Source of the DNA: Tetracentron sinense
Lineage: Eukaryota; Streptophyta; Magnoliopsida; Trochodendrales; Trochodendraceae
NCBI GenBank assembly: GCA_015143295.1
Contig: CM026574.1
Coordinates: 9,860,938 to 9,924,937 of the forward strand
DNA length: 64,000 nucleotides
Direction: 5' to 3'
This document shows, piece after piece, positions 46,195 through 58,400 of the stretch; positions within the stretch are counted from its first letter, which is position 1; each line of letters begins with the position of its first letter. The position numbers were made by a program, and so were the translations under genes. Under the pieces are notes generated by a model. That model was not told the DNA's origin. It saw only the letters and a program-made list of their open reading frames with translations, and searched no databases.

Positions 46195-46799
46195 AATTTA
46201 TTACTAGCTATTCAAAGTATGATAGTTTTTGTCATCCCACTCTGACGAAATGGGTGTGATCGTGTCTAGGAAAATTATTTCAAATGGATCTGAACATAGT
46301 ATTTATTTATTTATTTGTAACAGAAATAAAAATATATCCTATTCTCACTAGTAACCCACCAAAAAATAATAATAACTAAAAATTGATAGACCCTTTGTGA
46401 ATATAAATTGTATTCTTCTTGTTATCTAGTTCTGATATTAGATTTAGGTTGTAGTTAACCATCTATTTAATTGTAAGCCTATACGGCACATATGAGGGAC
46501 CCTGGCTCACCATATATAGCTCCAAATCATTGATTGATTTGGCCTACTTCAGATATTACCTGACCAGCTTCAGTAACCTTGTTCCATGGGCCACGGAGGA
46601 GATATTCAGCAGGGAAATACTTGTGAGATTGCCCCCTCGTAGGGCAACCCGAGACGGAAAAAAGGATGTGGGATTTTAGGACATCCAATTTTTTGGGATG
46701 ACCTAGTATCTCTACTACTTATTTCCTTTTATTTTAATTTTTTGGTATGAAGTTATCATTTACCACTTTAAATGTTATTTTAATTGATACGTGTTTTTT

Positions 46800-46921
46800 G
46801 TTTTTTTGGGAAGGTAAGCTGGGGTTAGGCGGACCCCTACCAGAGAAACATAGGTGGAATCGATCCCAAGTCCATGATACGATGCTAAGGGACTTTACCA
46901 ATATTCTAGCTGGCACCTATT
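46800..46921 (-). mobile_element. tRNA-derived SINE, - strand
   Basis: On the - strand: GCCAGCTAGAATATTGG, then GGGATCGATTCCACCT (B-box type), then a body ending CAGCTTACCTTCCC and poly(A), seen as T runs at 46796-46809. Flanks TTGATACGTGTTTT and CTGAATCGTGTTATTTT may be a decayed duplication. Confidence 0.65.
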
Positions 46922-47019
46922 AACTGAATCGTGTTATTTTGCTTGAATCAGTTATTTTGAGTGAACCATACAAATTCACTCCACTCATGAGCCCCACATA
47001 AGTCATTTGTTTTGAACAA

Positions 47020-47260
47020 TAGTCCCCTTAGGCAGAGGAGGGGACTACACCTCCTACTAGCCCTCACAAAGCCTCTTTGAACTTGTTAACCATATATATT
47101 TTTGTTAAAAAAATTTTAAAATCCAAGGTTAGATGTTTTAAACCTAAGGGTTAATGAATCTCAACCATAGTTAAAGGGAGTAAAAAGAAGACACGTGGCA
47201 AAAAAAAAGGGAGTGCAGGACTGTAAATCCCCTTCTCAAACCGAGGAGGGGATTATTTTC
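47020..47260. mobile_element. Foldback MITE related to the TTAACCATAGTTAAAGGG family
   Basis: The left end AATAGTCCCCTTAGGCAG and right end ACCGAGGAGGGGATTATT are imperfect inverted repeats. The middle has TCTCAACCATAGTTAAAGGG and ACACGTGGC, words shared with 53436-53797, 55060-55215 and 63830-64000. Confidence 0.45.
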
Positions 47261-47579
47261 CTTGTTTTATTACCAAAAATGGGTGAGTTTATGGTAATGA
47301 AAGTGTGCTTAGCATCAATGTTTTGAGTTAATCTTTTTTTTCGTTAACACTAATTTAATGATAAAAAAAATGTAAAATTTAAAATACAAATAAAAATATT
47401 TTGTAAAAAGAATTTCCATCACTTTAAAAACCCTATTTCTCTTTCTACATGTGTAAATAATTTTATTGTTATTATTATTCTTTGTTAAATTTTGTTTAAG
47501 AATCATTATTTTTCTTTTTTATATTTTTATATTCAGGAATTATTAACCTTATATATTATTATTTTCAATCCGGGTTTTA

Positions 47580-49200
47580 ACACACTACTTAAAATGGAAA
47601 GATATTTATACTTAAAATGGAAAGAATTTGAAGATTCGAGAAAATATCACATCGTTGATACTAGGTACTATACACTTTTAGAATTGTATTGTGGTCTCTT
47701 TGTGGATAGATGCAAAATGAGAAACTTGTCAATTTTGAAATAAATTAAATTTTCCTTATGTTTGTGAATCAAGCAAGATTATTTAAACATTTCTGTCAAA
47801 AATCGAGTGTTAACCAAATATTATTTGTGACACTAGTTATTTAACAATTGATTTTTGCACAATCATTTCTTATCACAATTGATTCTCGGTAATATTAGAT
47901 CTAAATGGTTCCTTTGTTTTTATTTCACATTGAAATCTTCACTTGCATAATTTCATGACACCCAACGAATATCTAGACACCATCGGAAGTTTAGTAACAA
48001 TCTGAACTGAAATTTTGAAAATTTAAACGGACATGGATTTATGTTTGTGAATCAAACAAGATTATTTACATAGAGTAGCTTTTCTGTCAAAAATCAATTA
48101 TGTACAAAGTGTTAACCAAATAATATTATTTGTGACACTAGTAATTTAGCAATTGATTTCTACACAATCATTTCTCATCACAATTGATTCTGGATAATTG
48201 TTAAGATCCCAATTGTCCCACATCGGTTAAGTATGAGCTTGACCTTGGGTATATAAGCTCTTGGGCACCCTTCCCTTGTAAGCTGGTTTTCAAGGGTAAG
48301 TTCTACCCATGGGTTCGTATCATTTGATATTAGAGCCAGCACCACGTCAAGTATGAGCTCGGACGCAATATGGGCTGCAGTTTTGTGGTTGCCGTCTTGG
48401 AAAGGGCTACGGGAACAAGGTCCATGAGAAGTGCCCCGCCTCAAAGTGAAAGTCATCATAGACATCGGCTGCGGAACGTGGTGGTATGTTAGGATCCCAA
48501 TTGTCTCACATCGGTTTAGTATAAACTTGACCATGTGTATATAAGCTCTTGGGCACCCTTCCCTTGTAAGTTGGTTTTCAAGGGTAAGTTCTACCCATGG
48601 GTTCGTATCAATAATAGAATCCGATCCAAATGTGTCTTTTGTTTTTATTTGACATTCAAATCGTCACTTGCATAATTTCATCACATGACACCCCACTGGA
48701 AGTTTAGTGACAAATCTGAACTGAAAATTTAAATGGACATGGATTTATACTTGAAATGGAAAGATTTGAAAGATTGTAGAAAATCTTCTGTGATCTTTTT
48801 AACTTCATTTTCTTACCTTTTTAGCCTCTAATTTCAAATTGCTCATAAATGTTTTTTCACCATCACTAAACTGAAAATTTGAATGGGCATGGATTTTTAT
48901 ACTTGAAATGGAAATATATTTGAAAGATTGCAGAAAAAAAATAAGAAAATCTTCTGTAATGTGATCTTTTTAAACTTCATTTTCATACCTTTTTATCTTC
49001 TAAATTAAAATTGCACACAAATGTTTTGCACCATAATTTTGTCACTAAACTGAAAATTTGAATGGACATGGATTTTTATACTTGAAATGGAAAGATTTGA
49101 AAGATTGCAAAAAAATTTCTGTGATCTTTTAAAGTTCATTTTCTTACTTTTTTTGGCCTCTAAATTAAAATTGCTCATAAATCTTTTGCACCAAAATTTT
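47580..49200. repeat. Degenerate tandem repeats around the TRIM
   Basis: A segment starting TGTTTGTGAATCAAGCAAG at 47758 is repeated from 48042 (spacing 284). Further on, CTGAAAATTT followed by GACATGGATTT starts units at 48721, 48871 and 49050. These share TGGAAAGATTTGAAAGATTG and CTTCTGTGATCTTTT. No coding potential was seen. Confidence 0.75.
48199..48610 (+). mobile_element. TRIM (miniature LTR retrotransposon), 412 bp
   Basis: Two 124-bp direct repeats (48199-48322 and 48487-48610) begin TGTTAAGATCCC/TGTTAGGATCCC and end GGGTTCGTATCA, with about 9 differences. A perfect 5-bp duplication ATAAT flanks the element (48194-48198 and 48611-48615). The 164-bp middle begins with a primer-binding site TGATATTAGAGCC (48325-48337), a form of the initiator Met tRNA site. 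The LTRs hold a TATA-like GTATATAAG. It inserted into the second unit of a tandem repeat; the first unit shows the empty site near 47887-47910. Confidence 0.92.
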
Positions 49201-49499
49201 CTATATCAACCCTACTATTGCTCTATGCATTGTATCTATGCAAGTATTTTCTTTTCTATTATTTGTGATGTAGTCTTCAATTACCTTGCATAATTTGATA
49301 GTTTGATGTATTGAAGATGTTTGAAGTAGAAAATGTAGATCACAGTCCCGGTCCTTGTTCGTAGCATTCCATGTGGACTGCAAGCTTATAGCCCTGATAA
49401 AACAGGTGCTCAAGGCTTAAGTCTTCCACAAAAAATTGTAATTCTCAATATAATATTTACAGTTTTTCTTTTAATATTTCTCTGAATTATAAATGAAAG

Positions 49500-49640
49500 G
49501 GGAGTGCTAGTGAGTGCTATGGGGAAGAGTGGGGCTAACAAAATTCATTAGTGATGCTATGTGGACATGTGTCCTTTTAACTGTGGTTAAGGGCATTAAC
49601 CCTTGAGTTAAAACTAATTCCTTATGTTTTTAGAAAAATA
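49500..49640. repeat. Half-copy of the TTTTAACTGTGGTTAAG MITE family
   Basis: GACATGTGTCCTTTTAACTG, GTGGTTAAG and AACCCTTGAGTTAAAAC match the left arm of 53436-53797. No matching right arm is seen nearby. Confidence 0.45.
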
Positions 49641-49702
49641 AAATAATATAAACTGTTTGGTTGTACAAATGATTCAATTGCATTCAAAATGATTTTGTAT
49701 TC

Positions 49703-49893
49703 CTTTTTTTTTTCTTTGGTAATGGAGGGTGTCCCACACCCTTTGAGGCAAGGACTAGTTCCTTTGGGTGTCCACACCGACACACTCAAAGTTTTTCTTA
49801 CGAACATAAGAATAATTCGAGAAGAGGGAGTTGAACACAGAACAACAGGGAGCAAACCCGGAATGCTAGCCAACTGCACCAACTCTTGTGGAT
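49703..49893 (-). mobile_element. SINE, - strand, with 14-bp target duplication
   Basis: Flanked by ATGATTTTGTATTC on both sides (49689-49702 and 49894-49907). On the - strand the head GGTGCAGTTGGCTAGCATTC is tRNA-like. The body ends GGGACACCCTCCATTACC, and the poly(A) is the T run at 49704-49713. The tail is shared with the SINE at 37753-37910. Confidence 0.88.
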
Positions 49894-49907
49894 ATGATTT
49901 TGTATTC

Positions 49908-50555
49908 TCTTACACCACAAGGAAAGTTGGAGCTATCCTTCAAGTCCCATCCATAGGTCTATCTCATTCAAAGCTCTCCCTTGTATCAAAACTATGGTAG
50001 ACGGATCTAACAATTTATCCAAGTGACGTAGATCAACATTTGAAGTGATTAAGCTTACAAAAGAACTGAAAATTTGAAATGAATAGGAGGAATATAACTT
50101 TGCAAAGAAAGGGATCTTGAAGACAATTGAACACGATGAGGACTATGGCCGACGTACGGACGGTGATAAAGATTGGATACTTTCACTTTGAGAACGGCCC
50201 TGTGTAGAATAAAAATAAATAAATTCTATAAAAAAAAGCAGACTCTTAACTCAAACTAGAAAAATCGAAAGCAACGTAAATGGGCACTGATTGTTTCCTC
50301 GACCAACCGAGGCTAGGTTCCCGAGCTTATTTATGCCTGCCTAGATATTGTAGGAGAATATATTACCCTTTTTTTTATCAATAAAGTAGTGAATATGTTA
50401 GAACACAACTAACTATATTATAGAACTGTACAGTGGTTCACAAGAAAGTGAACCCGAAGCTGAAAGAGGAGAAAAAGAAAATAATACAAAGCAAAGTAAT
50501 CATTCTGAACATCTTAGCAACTCTAGAAGGTTCATATCCTCAAAATCCTTACAAA
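49908..50555. other. Gene-free interval
   Basis: AT-rich intergenic DNA; no recognised element. Confidence 0.5.
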
Positions 50556-51262
50556 TAAGGCGGTCAAAGGGTCGGGTCATTTACTAGCCTGGCTCTGACC
50601 CTCATTTACCAGAGTGAAACCCTAACCTTCAAAGGACTTGAACTAGCTAACCTCAAGCCCTACCCTCAAGGACCAAGGTCGGCCAGGGCCAAAAGAATTT
50701 TTTTTTTTAAATATAAATATATATATATGTATATTATGTTATAGAAATTATTACTACATTTATTATCAACCTAATATACAACCATCTTTCTTTATTTGGA
50801 TTTGGGACTGACAATGCAACTCAAAGAGTAACATGGCGTAGTTTTAGTACCGTTAGATTGTTAGTATTAATACAACCCCCAATTGCTATCATTAAATGGT
50901 TAGTATTATCCTTATATTTTTTGAAAGGAAAAACATTAAAACTTACAAGTAGTAACATTAAAAGATTCTAGGAAGAATCTACATAGTTAGTTCGGTACAC
51001 ATCCACATAATAAGTCTTAACCTCTATTAAAAAATTTAACAAAAGAAAAAAGTTACAAGTTACCATATTAAAAATATATTATATATATCATATAGAATGG
51101 AAGGCCAGGTCGGGCTAGGCCATGTGCTAACCAAGCCCGGCCCTCAAGTAAGAGGGCTTTCTAAAATTGAGCCCGACCCAGCCCTTGGGCCTTATTAACC
51201 CTCTATTTTACGGGCTTTGAAGGCCCAGGCCCCCCTAATCAAAGGGTCGGATTGACAGCCCA
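50556..51262. mobile_element. Non-autonomous hAT-like element with GGTCGGG/GGGCC motifs
   Basis: 8-bp duplication with one mismatch: CTTACAAA (50548-50555) and CTTATAAA (51263-51270). Left end TAAGGCGGTCAAAGGGTCGG; right end on the opposite strand TGGGCTGTCAATCCGACCC. GGTCGGG, GGGCTTG and AGCCC words cluster at both ends around an AT-rich centre. No transposase frame. Confidence 0.7.
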
Positions 51263-51270
51263 CTTATAAA

Positions 51271-52300
51271 CTGAGCATCAATCCAAAATTAGGCAAAGGA
51301 CAACCTCATATAAGTCCAACAATCCTAAACATTCCTCAAAACTCCGAATCATTAAGACTCCATCTAAGGCTAAGACAATACACCTCCTTATCACCCAAAT
51401 GCTGAAATGATGATGCAGCTAAAAAAAGGTTTTTATTCTGAGCTAGGAAGTACAAGACTTCAAATTCTTCCCTAAAGACCTCATACCACACCACAAATCA
51501 TCTCAAAATTTAATATCCTTGCCACATCCAACAACGAATCTAAGAGAGTTAGAAAACTACTCCGGAACACCCGAAATTGCCTTGCAACAGCTCACGGCAT
51601 AAGGGACTCTAGCTCAATCAGCTCTCAATCCGACTTACACCTGAATTTGGCTACAATGACCATCCTCCAAAGACTATCATTCTCTATTCCATTCTCTATT
51701 CCGAATATCTATAGCCACTTACTTAGAAGAGCCTCATTAAACATAGTCAACAGTTAAATACCTCCTGAATCCACTATTCTCTATTCCGAATATCTATAGC
51801 CACTTAGAAGAGCCTGATTAAACATAGCAAACAGTTAAATACCTCCTGAATCCACTAGGCTGACAAATAGTTTTCCACTCCACCAAGTGATAACTATTTG
51901 CCTTAATTAGTCAGTAATGGTTAGTGAACTTCTGCTTGTCAGGTCTTTGAAAGATATTTTCCTACCGAAGACTCATCCCAGGCCATCTTTTGTGAAAGAG
52001 GCACACCCTGCCATCTAAGCAACATGAGGCAGGTAAGAAGCTAAATTTGAACAAGAAAGCTCTCCCCCTGACTTAGGATCCTCTCTAGTGTCCAGCCAAA
52101 ATGGACGGCATTGCCTCAAACACGCTAAGTCTGAAACCTAACCTGCATTACCACCACCTAAATAGGCTGTTATCAGTCAACAGGATAACCAAGATTAATT
52201 TCAGGCAGAGCAAAATCAATGCATGAGGGATTTGAGAAAAAAAATCAAAGGATCAAGAACATCGGGGAGATGCAGAATATATAGAAATGCCACAAAGAAA
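51271..52300. other. Gene-free interval between the convergent genes
   Basis: No coding sequence. It contains the tandem duplication 51691-51856. Confidence 0.5.
51691..51856. repeat. Tandem duplication, 85 and 81 bp
   Basis: Unit ATTCTCTATTCCGAATATCT to CCTCCTGAATCCACT occurs twice in direct contact (51691-51775 and 51776-51856). The second unit lacks four bases. Confidence 0.92.
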
Positions 52301-52470
52301 GTAAAATTCTGGATAACTTGAATGATACTCCCAACATATACAACACGTCGTTTAATTAAATCACAAACATTGGATTACAAGATAACATAACTTTAGTTCA
52401 GTTGCAGTCGCTGATTCTAATTTTTAAAGTTATATTGCGGGCTACAAGAAAGCTACAGCTTTTGCCTTCT

Positions 52471-55400
52471 TTAATCTGCCCGTGATTGGCCTGCTCGGGA
52501 GGACAGAATGATACCCACAATGAGACCGTAGAGAGCAAGCGCTTCCGCAAAGATGAGGATGAGTATCATACCCACAAATAGCTTTGGCTGCTGTGCATTG
52601 GCCCTGAATATAACCAAACAAAAAACATTTCAGGCAGGGTTGTATGTTTACTTCTTATAACAGGTTGAATTATATCCAAATTGAAACAAAACTCCAAAAG
52701 ATATCTTGTTAGTGATTACAGACACCTGATTGCAAAAATAAAACAAGCAAAGAAACATTTGCTGAAGGGACTAAAACTCAGCTGTCCTCCCCAACATGTT
52801 TTAATGACTCGCAATCAGGTATGAAGCTGTTTCTAAATGCAAGAATGCTACACAAAGGAACAAGCAAATGAGAACTGGTTTGATTCCAGTCAAAGTGGTG
52901 AAACGAGCAAAAAATTATATCGGACCCACTTCCCTGAACACAGGCAGATAAGTCACTGACATATAATCACTCTAGTACTCTACTATCACATTGACCTGCA
53001 GATGCAACCAAGAGGCTCGTAAGATAATCTTTGTCGGGTTTTCACTTAATAATATGCTGTGTCCAGCATATCTGTCGCATAATTGATGCAAGACAACATG
53101 CCGGCACGACCCATCATCAACAGTAGAAGTTCCCAGAAGGCTCCTACAAAAACCTACATTACAGGTTTCACAGTCAAACTTATCCACAACCTATCTTCTG
53201 CCAATAAAGCTCCTGAACTGACAACTGAAATCCTCCAAGGATTACAGTTGTCAAGAATCCAGGTATCTGAATCAATGGCTGAACTTTCTACAAATTTGTA
53301 ATCCAATCAGAGATGTCTAATCGTATTAGCAGAGGTGGAGCCAGGTGGGGGCCTGTGGAGGCACATGCCCCCACTGAATTTTTGAATTATTTTCCCTTTC
53401 TTTTAGGCAGAGCCATGGGAATGGGACATGCAGGTGAGATTGGATCACTCAATTGCGATTGAACTTGGGGAGAGTTCAATCACATTCACACCCTCAAGTC
53501 AACACATGTACCTTTTAACCTTTGTTAACTGTGGTTAAGATTCACTAACTCTTAGGGTTAAACAATATAACATTGATTTAAAAAAATAATAACAAAAAAT
53601 ATTAACCCTAAGATCTAAAATTCCTAACCAAAGTTTAATATTTTTCTATTATTTTTCTTCTAAAATCCAAGGGTATATTGTTGAACCGAGGAGTTAGTAT
53701 CTTAACCACAATTAATAGGTTAAAGGGATACATGTTGACTTGTGGGTGCAATTGAACTCTCCTTGAGTTCAATTGCAATTGACTATGATCTGATCTCCAT
53801 GCAGGTGCCATTGAACTTTTAAAAAAGTATTTTTATACTAAGTTGTTTAATTTTTTTATTGGGCATAATTATGGTAAGAACAATGGGAAATAATACCCGT
53901 AAAATATGTATGGATGAAATCGGTGTTTTAAAACCCAAAAAATCGACTCGACTCAACTCGGAAACTTGTCAAGTAGAGTTAACTCGGAAACTCGGACAAA
54001 ACTCGTCCGAGTAATGACACCTAAAACTCGGACATATATAATATTTTTCTAATACTATATATATGGTATAAATTTAAAATTAATGATAAAACATGCCTAA
54101 AATGAGATATATAATTTAATATATACTAAACACCCCCCTTTTGTTTTGCATTTATACTTAAGAATGGGTGGGGTGTGTTAAAAAAAAAGAAAAAAACATA
54201 ATTTAATCAATCACGTAGACAATTTTCTCAATTTTTTGTTTTTAAAAAAAGTGCAACAACTCAGGGCGAGTCGGGGCGAGTTACTCGGTTTTCAGTGTCA
54301 AAACCAAGTTTTGCCTCGAACTCGACTCAAAACTTAGCCAAGTCGTGTTGACTCGCCGAGTTTTAATACTATGGATGAAATAACCGAAAAACTTGGTGAA
54401 CCCCCATCTCCCTAAACCCAATATATTTCCTACAAACCTAATAATTCTCCACAAACACATCAATAATTACTATCATTTTTCATCAACTATCGTGTGCGCC
54501 CCCCTCCACTTCTAGCTCTGACCCTACATGTTAACAAGGAAAAAGGCTACATTTTCATCCACCACCTGATATCAGAAAACTCATTCAAGTCACATGTTCC
54601 AAGGATTTCTAACTATGAAGACCACAAAATATAGATTATCAAACTCTTTCTATAGGTAACTCAGGTAAAATAGTTCAGTCCAGGGCTATTATAATATTTC
54701 CTAGTGTAGTCAACAAGGCGTCCAGGTGATTAGGCCTGGCTAGGCGAGGCAATGCCTAGGCGATAAAAATAATTAAATTGTATTTATATATATTAAATAT
54801 ATGTATATATAATATTAATATATACACATATTACATAAATAGTAGATAAATAATTAGTTTGAAGTTTTCTCACTTTTAAGATGATTTTGAGTGTTGACTT
54901 TGGATGTTGCTTTTAAAGTTTAAATGCACCACCTAAATCTATGATAGTGTTTTTAGACTTTAAAAGAGGGATTTAAAATAAGGTTTAATTGTTTGAATGA
55001 TGGTTTTAAAATAGGGTTTTAAAATGGGAAATGTTTAACTTAACACCGCATTCCACCGTAGTGGAATGTGCGGTCTTCATTGGTCCAGGTCTCCCTTTTT
55101 AACACCACCAACTACGGTTAAGATTCACTCAAAACTTAGTTTTCCAAAAAAATAAAAAACCTTAATTTTCTTAAGCTTAACCATAGTTAAAGGGTATTAA
55201 AAGGGACAAGTGGAAAATATGGTTTAAAAGAGTTTTAAATGAGTTTTTAAAATAGGGTTTTAAAATAGGTTTTTAAAAGAAATTTTGTATAGACCGCCAG
55301 TGCCTAGATGCCTAGGCATTGCCTAGGCGATTGCCCAAGTAACTTTTGCCTGCCTAGAGGGGCACCTAGGAGGTTGAGGCCTAAAAACACCTAGCCGACC

Positions 55401-58400
55401 ACCTAGGCGTCGCCTAAATATTTCCTTACTCAATTTATCCAATACTTAATTAATCCCAATTTACTTTTTCTTAGTACACAAAGTATGATTTCTTTTATTG
55501 GTAAATGTAGGACCACAGATGCATTCACAGAACCACCTACCATGTCCAATTTGATGACACATACTAGAGTCCACTGTTATAAATCTCCCGAGAAATACCC
55601 AATTTCTCTCAAGAAAACCCAAGAAAAACATCTAAAATTTAAAACTCTGTTTTTATCGCGATATTTTAAAAAATTCGCGAGAAATATAATTTTCTCTTTT
55701 TATCCTGTATATATCGCAAGATTTTGCCGAGATTTAACCGAGATTTTAAAAATATCATGAGAAATATACAATGTTGTTGGTTTTATAAATTTATAACTTG
55801 GTGATACTTATTACTATTTTCTGTAATTTCAATATATTATTTTTATCATTGCCGAGATTTAGCCGAGAAATACCCAACAATAATCAGATTTGAAAATCTC
55901 CTGAAAAAAACTACGGCTGATAAAAACCCGAGAATGAGATTTGTAACACTTAGAGTCTAGACCACACCTATTAGAAGCAAGCAATTTCTCTCGTACCATG
56001 TCTGCCTATATGTCAACTATCAAAGTTATCAATAGGAGAGAGTCCTTTGCTGCAACCACAGCGCACAGTTATAATTTTAAACAAATGAATCACCACGGTC
56101 ATGCATTAGAAACAATTAAGAAACCCAATTACAAAAAATAGTCTGTACTTAACCTGATATGTAAATCCAATCTGCATAAGAACTTGTGAAATGATTTTAA
56201 GTCATCTTCATTGACAACATAGAAATGCCAAATAAGTAGTATATTGTATCAGTTCAAACTGCAAAGTGCTGAGTTGTTTTGTGCACATCTGAACCTTAGT
56301 ACTAATAGCAGTAGGAGGAAGAAATATTGCTACTAATATTAGATCTCTTGCTATGCATTTCTCTTGAGAAGCAAGGTTAAAGAGTCAAGTAGCAATAGCT
56401 TCACATTTCATTATTTAATCATGTTAGCTGTCAAAAACTAGATATGGATTTGGTATGTAACAAGTTGACAGTTTCAGGGATATATGTTTACCCAGTGAGA
56501 TATAGGATAGTTTTTACATGCTCATAAAAGTGAGACAGTGATCAAATCTTCCGCAAAGGACAGCATATCTAGGGCAACCTTTGTAAAGTGGAAGTTCCCT
56601 TGACCCCTTGACCTTTGTTTCTAATAAAATTCTTTTTGCTACCAGTAAAAAAGTGATGGTTTTCCCATAAATTTAAGTAATCTACGATCAATACTGCTCT
56701 AGCATTTGTAACAATCGCCATAAGATAGGTGATAAGTTAGTAGTCATTGATGCAAATGACGAAAATAGTAAATAATTGGTACAACTTGTCTCAAAATCAA
56801 CAATTATTAAAATAGGGTGGTGCTAAGCGCACCCCATTTTTATTTTTATTTTTCTATTTTCACATTTTCAACTTCTTTAATAGCCGCACCCCAGCCTAAT
56901 CCCATTCAGTTTTGGTGGGAATCTCATTTCTCCTTCTTCCTCAGTGCTCCTGCTCCTTCATCCATTTTCCGGCTCCTTCCTCCATTCTCCAGGAGAGGCT
57001 GCTCCACTTAACACACTTGCAACAGATCCAGTTCTGAATGCTCTCTAAGGTGACCCCCCTTTTTCTCTCTTCTATTGCTCACCATTTTGGCAACACCAAT
57101 TCTTCCTCAGTGCAAAGCTAAGTGTTTGGAGAGAAAATGGGCCTGGTGACGATATCAAATTGTGTGAACACCCAAATCCTTAAGTTTTGTAATGTTACCT
57201 TCCTTACCTTTCCTGGTGATGATATCAAATTGTGTGAACACCCAAATCCTTAAGTTTTGTAATGTTACCTTCCTTACCTTTCCTGCAAACTCCTTCACAA
57301 AAAACGCATATCTGTTTTTAACGGCATACTTATGTCGTGTTAAGTTTAAAACGGCGATACCCCTATCAAACACGTTTCCTATATTAAACTCGTATAACAC
57401 GCTTACAAAAACATATTTATTTTTTAAATAATGTTTTATAGGATCGTCATTTGAAATGGAAACCCATTATTTTTTTTTTTTTTTGTCGCCATCTAAAACA
57501 ATGACCATTATAAGTAAAAAATAAAACACGCAAATCTCTCGGATTTGCCTGTTTATACGATTACAATGATTGCAACTCCCTCTATGAAAATGAGAAGAAG
57601 AAGAAAAATCTAAATTCCCTCCTCTGTAGAATCTAGATTCCCTCTTCTCTTCTAGAATCTAGATTTCATATCTTTTGTTTCTCACTCCCATTATCAATAT
57701 TCAAGCAACCTAAAGCTTATTTCTATCTTTTACAAATTTCAATTTATTTTTTTAGGGTTTCTCTCTCATTCTCATTTACCTGTTTGAATCTTATTATTAA
57801 CCTAGTCAAAGATAAATTTTCAGGCTCTTCCACAATAATTTACTGACCTAGCATACAAGGATGCATGACAATGGCACCTGAGATGTACATGAAGTATACA
57901 AACCTCATATGTCATTGGATATGGAGTCCTAACGCATACAAATTCACCCTACTTGATAATCTTAATTACTTTTTCACTATTTGGGGGTATTTGAATTTTT
58001 TTTCCTTTTTTGGGCAGACTTCGAAGAAGAGATCAGAAAAGTAAGAAAGAAATCCATTTACTAAATTTTATTTAGAAAAGATAATGTTCTTCTCTCTTTT
58101 TTTCTTTTAGATGGCTTTGATGTTGAGTTTTTAAAATTGAAGCAATAAAAGATCAACCTCCAAGATGTTTGGTTCAATGCAGATTATATATCAGATGAAT
58201 AGTTATCAATTACACTACTTTCAGCAAGTCTAGATCTGTTACTCAGGGTGAATGCTATGAAATTTTAAATGAACAAAAGCAAAGTTCATGGATGCAGGAG
58301 GCCAAATCAAGGAGAAAATCATTTCCAACCTTATAGTATACAATGCATTTCGTTTAAGAGCCTGTTACTGTAAGTTCAGTGATAAGTTAAGAATATGACA

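Noticed and set aside
48178-48534. 118-codon frame on the - strand
   Set aside because: It runs across the two TRIM LTRs and encodes the same repeated residues twice, so it is a by-product of the direct repeats.
53083-53301. Additional VHA-c exon
   Set aside because: The three exons already give the complete 164-residue protein with matching phases; this frame lacks similarity and splice context.
57155-57431. Open frames of 79-81 codons on both strands
   Set aside because: Created by the 70-bp tandem duplication in VHA-c intron 2; no protein similarity is visible.
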